Assembly (NCBI GenBank): GCA_003024985.2
Contig: PXIH01S0011820.1
DNA from: Euperipatoides rowelli
Lineage: Eukaryota; Onychophora; Udeonychophora; Euonychophora; Peripatopsidae
Reading direction: 5' to 3' (one strand)
Length of the DNA stretch: 13,561 nucleotides
The notes under the pieces were generated by a model that worked only from the letters and a program-made list of their open reading frames with translations, was not told where the DNA came from and ran no database searches. A program made the translations under genes and the position numbers. Below, in pieces: positions 9,265-13,561 of the stretch (positions within the stretch are counted from its first letter, which is position 1; every line of letters starts with the position of its first letter).

Positions 9265-9937
9265 AAAATAACGAGATCTAAATTTTATGTTTATGAAAAT
9301 CTTTACATGTTAAATGCTTACTAAAAAAATAACTCGAAGAGGTTTTTTTGTTTTATTAACATTGCTAAAATTATGATGTATGCACTTTTTATTAGTTATT
9401 AGTGGACCGAAATCTTTTAATATTCAAAGTTTAAATAAATTATGAAAAAGTGATATTTAAATGAATACATGATGCTATCATTTAATGGAATATGATCAGT
9501 TCCATGGACTACACTTTTTACGATAAAATTTAATAATGGTACCGTATTTTATGTTGAGCACTAACTATGGTACTTAATAAGAATTACTAATTAAAAATCA
9601 GACTATCGATAGTTAAATGAACATTTTCATATAAAAATGTTTTACTATATGTGCTTGTAATGTTTTTATGCAACTATTTCCAATTTAAAATGCAACTGAA
9701 ATTAAGGTTTATCGGAGACTATTATGCCACTTTTTTTGTCTAAAAATATGCATCTAAAGCAACTATTTTATTCTTGCTATTGTTGTGGCACCCTGTACCG
9801 TATATATGTTTTTTATATCTACAGATAGAGAGTTATAGATACACACTTATACAACTTCTTGCTTAGTAATAATTTAGTAACCTCAATCATCATTATTTCA
9901 GTTTATTAAGTTATTTTTTTCCATTTCCCATTTACAG

Positions 9938-10380
9938 GTTTTGATTCAGCCATGCCAGTTAGACAAAGTAATCCTTGGAGTGAAAATCAGCCTCGACCAT
10001 CACTAGCCGAAGCTTGGTTAGCTAGTACCACAGCACAGCAACAAGCTGCAGCTGCTAATGGTGTGATGGGAACCCAGAACCCAAATCATCCCTTGGGAAA
10101 TGTCACGCTCTCTGGTTATGATATGACACACAATCGCCGGGCACCTCACATTACCCATCTGCGTAGTCAATCATTGGGGTCAGCAGAAGTTTTCTCTACG
10201 AGCAATAAGCCAGTGTTTCAACCACCAGCCCCTTGGCAAGGAGCGAATGCTTACCCTTCCAGCCAACCTCCAGCGTCCGATCCGTTTGATGCCGAATGGG
10301 CTGCCTTGGCCACTCAGAGGAGGACTAGTGCGAACCCCTTTTCCCAGAACTCAGTCAAAGCATTTGAAGTAAAAATGTAA
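9938..10380 (+). CDS. numb: numb, terminal coding exon (C-terminus and stop)
   Basis: The exon follows a C/T-rich tract and TTTACAG. Its first two bases complete a Ser codon with the previous exon; 146 codons and a TAA stop (10378-10380) follow. Counting from the internal Met at 9952, the order is: NPW (7-9), SLAEAW (17-22, conserved in Numb), a Gln/Ala stretch (29-36), a basic and Ser segment with LRSQSLG (70-76, a possible R-x-x-S kinase or 14-3-3 site), Pro-rich PPAPW (91-95), DPFDAEWAALA (110-120), NPF (128-130, codons 10333-10341) and terminal KAFEVKM. In known Numb proteins DPF binds the AP-2 alpha ear and NPF binds EH domains such as Eps15 and EHD, linking Numb to endocytosis of Notch-pathway cargo. 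There is no signal peptide or membrane segment. The frame is intact and less AT-rich than the flanks, so the gene looks functional. The ATG at 9952 is internal and not the true start. Confidence 0.93.
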
Positions 10381-10413
10381 TGCCAAAGATGTAACAAACA
10401 TTTGTATAATGAC

Positions 10414-10426
10414 GGGGGTGGGTGGG
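10414..10426 (+). promoter_or_regulatory. G-rich stretch GGGGGTGGGTGGG just after the stop codon
   Basis: Three G-tracts separated by single T lie about 34 nt into the 3' UTR, in otherwise AT-rich sequence. Because the first tract has five G, a two-tier RNA quadruplex is possible, but four tracts of three G are not present. A regulatory role is inference. Confidence 0.35.
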
Positions 10427-10480
10427 TGAAAATTCATCCATACAAGACTTCTAATCATCGTCAAGTTTTTGTTTTTAAAT

Positions 10481-10537
10481 ATTAATATATACATATATAT
10501 ATATATATATATAAAAGAACAAAAAACATATATACAG

Positions 10538-10572
<35 letters not shown>

Positions 10573-10588
10573 GTGTAGTATATACATA
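10481..10588. repeat. TA-rich microsatellite
   Basis: Two blocks of (TA)n, about 10487-10513 and 10529-10572, are separated by an A-rich spacer and include a TACAGTATATATA segment. Open frames on both strands here (rich in Ile and Tyr) are artefacts of the repeat. The repeat lies within the likely 3' UTR. Confidence 0.95.
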
Positions 10589-11045
10589 ATTAAGTCACTA
10601 TTACCATTTATGTACAAAAAAAAAATCTATGGGGCAGGGAATGTGATGAGAATCTTGGATTTTTTGTAGGAGAGAGGGGAGAATCTAACGAACTGCTGGA
10701 GAACTTGGCTATACATTGACCGGCCGATATTATCATTCCTAACCACTTTGTATTGTCTTGTGTTGTAGATGCAGAGGGCTTGAGCCATTTCCTGTAAGAC
10801 AAACATTTTAGTTCAATTTTTTTTCCTCACCTAAAGCACTTTAAATACAATTTTTTTAAAAAAGAAAATTGATGGGTAAAAATTAAAATAACTACCACTT
10901 TCAGAAGATTTTTTTGTTTAATCTGAAATGTAAGTTTACTTTTTTTTTTTCTACTTTGGAAATTAGTGGATTATTGATCTCATTAATCAAAAATACTCCA
11001 TTAGTTAACAAGTCAATCAATGAGGCGAATATGCTGTATTTATTC

Positions 11046-11061
11046 CCACTAGATGGCGGTA
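11046..11061 (+). promoter_or_regulatory. CTCF/YY1-like motif CCACTAGATGGCGGTA
   Basis: The 16 bases fit the bilaterian CTCF core (CCA-S-Y-AG-R-K-GGC-R-S-Y) at every position I checked. They also contain AGATGGCGG, close to the YY1/Pho core. It is a GC-rich island in AT-rich DNA about 670 bp after the numb stop. Binding is inference, and a single site proves nothing about insulation. Confidence 0.4.
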
Positions 11062-11472
11062 GTAAATTATTATTTTCCATCATAATCTTTGCTTTCATGT
11101 TTGAGGTCTCATTCAAAACTAGGAATATTCAGAAAGCAGATCATTTTTGATCAACCTTTATACTGTATATTGCCATTCTTTATATCACTATTACACACAT
11201 TCATCAGTATTAATTCGTATTATACTGTTTATTAGTTGTTTGTGTTCTGTTCCCATTATATCTAAAAGAAAAATTGTAATCTCTTTTCATGTACTGTAAC
11301 TGACATTGTTTTGTAATTAACAGCAGAAAAGAAATTCTTACAGAACAATATTTCTGTTTTTAATAGTATTCTACAAGGTTTTTTTTTTTTAATTGGAGAT
11401 ATGGATATGGGGGGAGGGGGCATAATTTAAACTTAACAAGATAATACAGTATATTGAATTTGTAAGAAATGA

Positions 11473-11478
11473 AATAAA
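11473..11478 (+). terminator. Candidate poly(A) signal AATAAA (first canonical after the stop)
   Basis: This is the first AATAAA after the stop codon, followed by T/G-rich TATTTTGTTTAATACTGG. Using it would give a 3' UTR of about 1.1 kb. Such hexamers are common by chance in DNA this AT-rich. Confidence 0.3.
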
Positions 11479-11840
11479 TATTTTGTTTAATACTGGAGAT
11501 TAAAAATTTAGATTATGATTTCAGTCCAGTTTTTCTTTATATTATCCAGTTCCACAGAATGTCAATTTGTTTAAATTTAAATTTAGTGCTGACAAAATAA
11601 TGAAAATTTTCATTCATTTTTTTTTTAATTATTAATATTAATCCGAATTTCTATCTTTAAACATTTACTACTTACATTTTTAATGTAGAAATTTGTTAAG
11701 ACGACGTGACTTTTTTTTTTAGAAATTTCTTTACTATAGAGGAAAAATCATAAATTCAATGTCTGGACATATTTTCTAAATTTAAACATCTTTATTTAGA
11801 TTGAGGACAAAATTTGAAGGATACGGTATTTAGTTTTTGA

Positions 11841-11846
11841 AATAAA
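11841..11846 (+). terminator. Candidate poly(A) signal AATAAA with GT-rich downstream element
   Basis: AATAAA is followed about 15-20 nt later by CAGTGTGTATC and a long T-run, a better downstream context than the signal at 11473. It would give a 3' UTR of about 1.5 kb. Further AATAAA hexamers occur at 12204, 12388, 12431, 13345 and 13550. Confidence 0.35.
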
Positions 11847-13086
11847 ATTTATTTTTAACAGTGTGTATCAATTTTTTTTTTTATGTGCTCATTTGAGTAA
11901 TATTTTGTTTCAAGTTTATTACTTTGCTAAGTATTTGAGACAGCAAGATTTGTTTGATCTATAATTTTTTATTTACTAATGTAGGCTATAAGTAAAAAAA
12001 CAATTTGAATTTAGCTAAAAGAAATTAGACCTTGTTTTCACTTCGCCATCTCTTGAAAAAGTTAAAAGGAGGTGGGCATACAATTGAATGGCTTAATGCA
12101 ACCATGGAATTTATTCACTTAAATTTCCAGCTTGAAACACTCGTTTTATTAAAAAAACTGCTTTTAGAAACTAATCAAAGATAAAAATGAAATTGGTAAG
12201 TTCAATAAACAAAGTTTTTAATATATGTATATACAGTTGTATAGTAGTAACTAAATTATCTTTTATTATATAATTATTATAATTTAAATATGAAGTATGA
12301 ATTTTATTGTATAAATTTTTGGATCAAATCAAAGTTTTAATCCAAGATCAAATTAATATTTTTACAAGACCATTAATTTTTCAAAACAATAAAAATATTC
12401 CAACAAATGTTGCTTAACTTTAAGTTATTAAATAAAATACATATGTTTTCATATCCATTATAGGCAATATAATTTCTATTAGGATAGCTGCATAAATTAG
12501 TTTGTCTTTGAAAGACACCTAAAATAATGACAGCTCATAATGACTTCACTGTGGAGTTTGTTTCTGAAAAGGCCCAATATGATATACAGTATATTTTAAT
12601 TTTTTTTTTTTTTAATTAAAATTTAACATACCAAAATTAGAATGGTACCATGGAAAAGAAAAATGGGAATTATTGTAAAAAATGTTTTTTCCCTTTTGTT
12701 AAAAAAAATGCATTAAATGAAGATTTTTTTAATATACTTTATATTTTTAGAGTATGATCACAATAAATATTTTCGATGACAGAAAATGCCACAACTGGGT
12801 TACCATTCTCATGAAATGATCTAAGCACCTTATGGCAATATTTGATACTAATATGTGTCCAATTTCATTGAAAATACAGTATGTTTAATTTAAATCGTAG
12901 TTAGACCGCAAAATACATCGTCATGCTAGATAGTGACATTTAACCGATTCTTTGATGCGCATTGAAGCATGACAATCACAACATCCAAGTTGACTTATTG
13001 CAATTTGTCTGCAATTATTATTATCGAGGTTTATTACTAATTCTAAACTTATTAAAATATTTTAATTTGTTAAAAAATGTCCAAAT

Positions 13087-13218
13087 ATTAGTGCTATAAT
13101 CAGCCATTATTTCAATAAGAATCACTTCCTATAACTTGATTTTTAAAATGAGTTGATTCTTATTGAAATAATGGCTGATTATAGCACTAATTTTTTAAAT
13201 TAGTGCTATAATCAGCCA
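13087..13218. repeat. Three-copy inverted repeat forming two alternative perfect hairpins
   Basis: Positions 13087-13124 and 13154-13191 are perfect 38-bp inverted arms around a 29-nt spacer. A third, shorter copy in the original orientation (13197-13218) pairs perfectly over 22 bp with 13172-13193 around a TTT loop. The shared core is TTAGTGCTATAATCAGCCA. The middle arm can therefore pair with either side but not both at once. It is likely to have arisen by template switching or as a small palindromic element. Transcription is unproven. Confidence 0.9.
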
Positions 13219-13250
13219 CTTGGATTTTCAGAAGAAAATGTAGCACTCGA

Positions 13251-13257
13251 AGCTTTA
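13251..13257 (+). promoter_or_regulatory. Brd-box-like heptamer AGCTTTA
   Basis: AGCTTTA equals the Brd box known from 3' UTRs of Drosophila Notch-pathway genes (a miR-4/miR-79 seed match). It lies 2.9 kb after the stop, probably beyond the mRNA end, so the match may be chance. Confidence 0.12.
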
Positions 13258-13561
13258 TCTTGAAAATGTTAAACTTCCTCTCGTTACATCGATATCAAAA
13301 TCTTTCCAAGTATGGAATTCTATGTGAATTTTCATTCAGACCCAAATAAACAGTTTGTTTCGCATATGATTTTTTTTTTAATGTCGCATAATATTTCAAC
13401 AATAGTTTACAAATATTTGTTTGCTTTTGTATGTTTTGATACCTGTATTTTCTAATATTTAGTGTAAATCAGAATTGGAATGGATATTTTCACGATTCCC
13501 TCAGGATGGCCTTATTGGCATTTTTGTCAAAGTGTAGATTTTTTTTTTTAATAAAAGCAAT

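Larger units (their letters stand above)
3418..9937 (+). other. numb: Last numb intron (6,520 bp), rich in decayed mobile DNA
   Basis: The boundaries are GTAAGA at the donor and a pyrimidine tract plus TTTACAG at 9931-9937. The phase is 1 on both sides, so the two flanking exons can be spliced directly. Positions 3418-5642 hold AT-rich DNA with a C-run, a G-run and a short AT palindrome. Two less AT-rich patches (about 4470-4560 and 5260-5480) look like old repeat fragments but match nothing I know. Positions 5983-6337 and 6671-7389 are AT-rich with no gene. Positions 9265-9937 contain nothing recognisable except the acceptor. The named contents are listed separately. Confidence 0.85.
10381..13561 (+). 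other. numb: numb 3' UTR and downstream flank
   Basis: No further coding sequence is recognisable after the stop. Positions 10381-10480 and 10620-10800 are less AT-rich than the rest and probably belong to the proximal 3' UTR. The remainder is AT-rich with poly-T runs. Open frames overlapping the TA repeat and at 10900-11150 are low-complexity and opposed on both strands, so I do not call them genes. The UTR end cannot be fixed without transcripts. Plausible poly(A) signals put it near 11.5 or 11.87 kb. Beyond 11.9 kb I recognise only the hairpin repeat at 13.1 kb. Confidence 0.6.

Noticed and set aside
10469-10669. Open frames on both strands over the TA repeat
   Set aside because: They are products of the (TA)n microsatellite, giving Ile/Tyr repeats.
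10768-10792. Possible 25-nt microexon between TTGTGTTGTAG and GTAAGAC
   Set aside because: It lies after the numb stop and contains TGA, and such pairs of sites are common. There is no coding reason to call it.
10901-11150. Overlapping 71- and 78-codon open frames on opposite strands after numb
   Set aside because: They mirror each other, are rich in Phe/Lys from poly-T and poly-A, and lie in the likely 3' UTR.
10962-11834. Seven Musashi-type (G/A)U1-3AGU sites in the numb 3' UTR
   Set aside because: Musashi regulates numb mRNA in mammals, but a composition-based expectation for this length is also about seven, so there is no enrichment.
1-13561. CRISPR arrays, tRNA or rRNA genes, bacterial operons
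   Set aside because: None were seen. Spliced exons and decayed eukaryotic transposons rule out a prokaryotic reading.

Overview
This is eukaryotic, intron-rich, strongly AT-rich DNA (roughly 70% A+T by eye) with long homopolymer runs, TA microsatellites and decayed transposons. The one gene I can identify is the 3' end of a numb orthologue on the + strand. Its C-terminal motifs (LAEAW, DPFDAEWAALA, NPF, terminal FEVKM) are those of Numb, and the DPFDAEWAALA block in particular recalls arthropod Numb. An arthropod is my best guess, but I cannot name the species, and another invertebrate such as a mollusc is not excluded. No prokaryotic features are present.

Layout: 1-3252 is the 3' part of an upstream intron. 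It holds two copies of an unnamed dispersed repeat. One copy is a 586-bp insertion flanked by a perfect 25-bp direct repeat. A 165-nt numb exon follows (3253-3417), carrying the first DPF motif. The last intron (3418-9937, 6.5 kb) contains homopolymer tracts, a frameshifted coding-like fragment with a ubiquitin-interacting-motif-like sequence (5643-5982), an unidentified minus-strand open frame (6338-6670), and a same-sense, multiply broken hAT-like transposase (about 7390-9264). The terminal exon (9938-10380) gives the Numb C-terminus and stop. The phases of the two exons match exactly: one base is left over at the donor and two are supplied at the acceptor, forming a Ser codon.

Beyond the stop, 10381-13561 is 3' UTR and downstream flank. 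It contains a G-rich stretch, a TA microsatellite, a CTCF/YY1-like site, several poly(A) hexamers, and a three-copy inverted repeat near 13.1 kb that can form two mutually exclusive perfect hairpins.

The visible Numb tail is its endocytic-adaptor end: DPF motifs contact the AP-2 alpha ear and NPF contacts EH-domain proteins. The PTB domain must lie upstream of this window. I do not see a new multi-gene system. The most interesting signals are the 13.1-kb hairpin switch, the retro-insertion-like repeat family that carries a CTCF/YY1-like core, an overrepresented TACAGTA/TACTGTA word, and the UIM-like relic.
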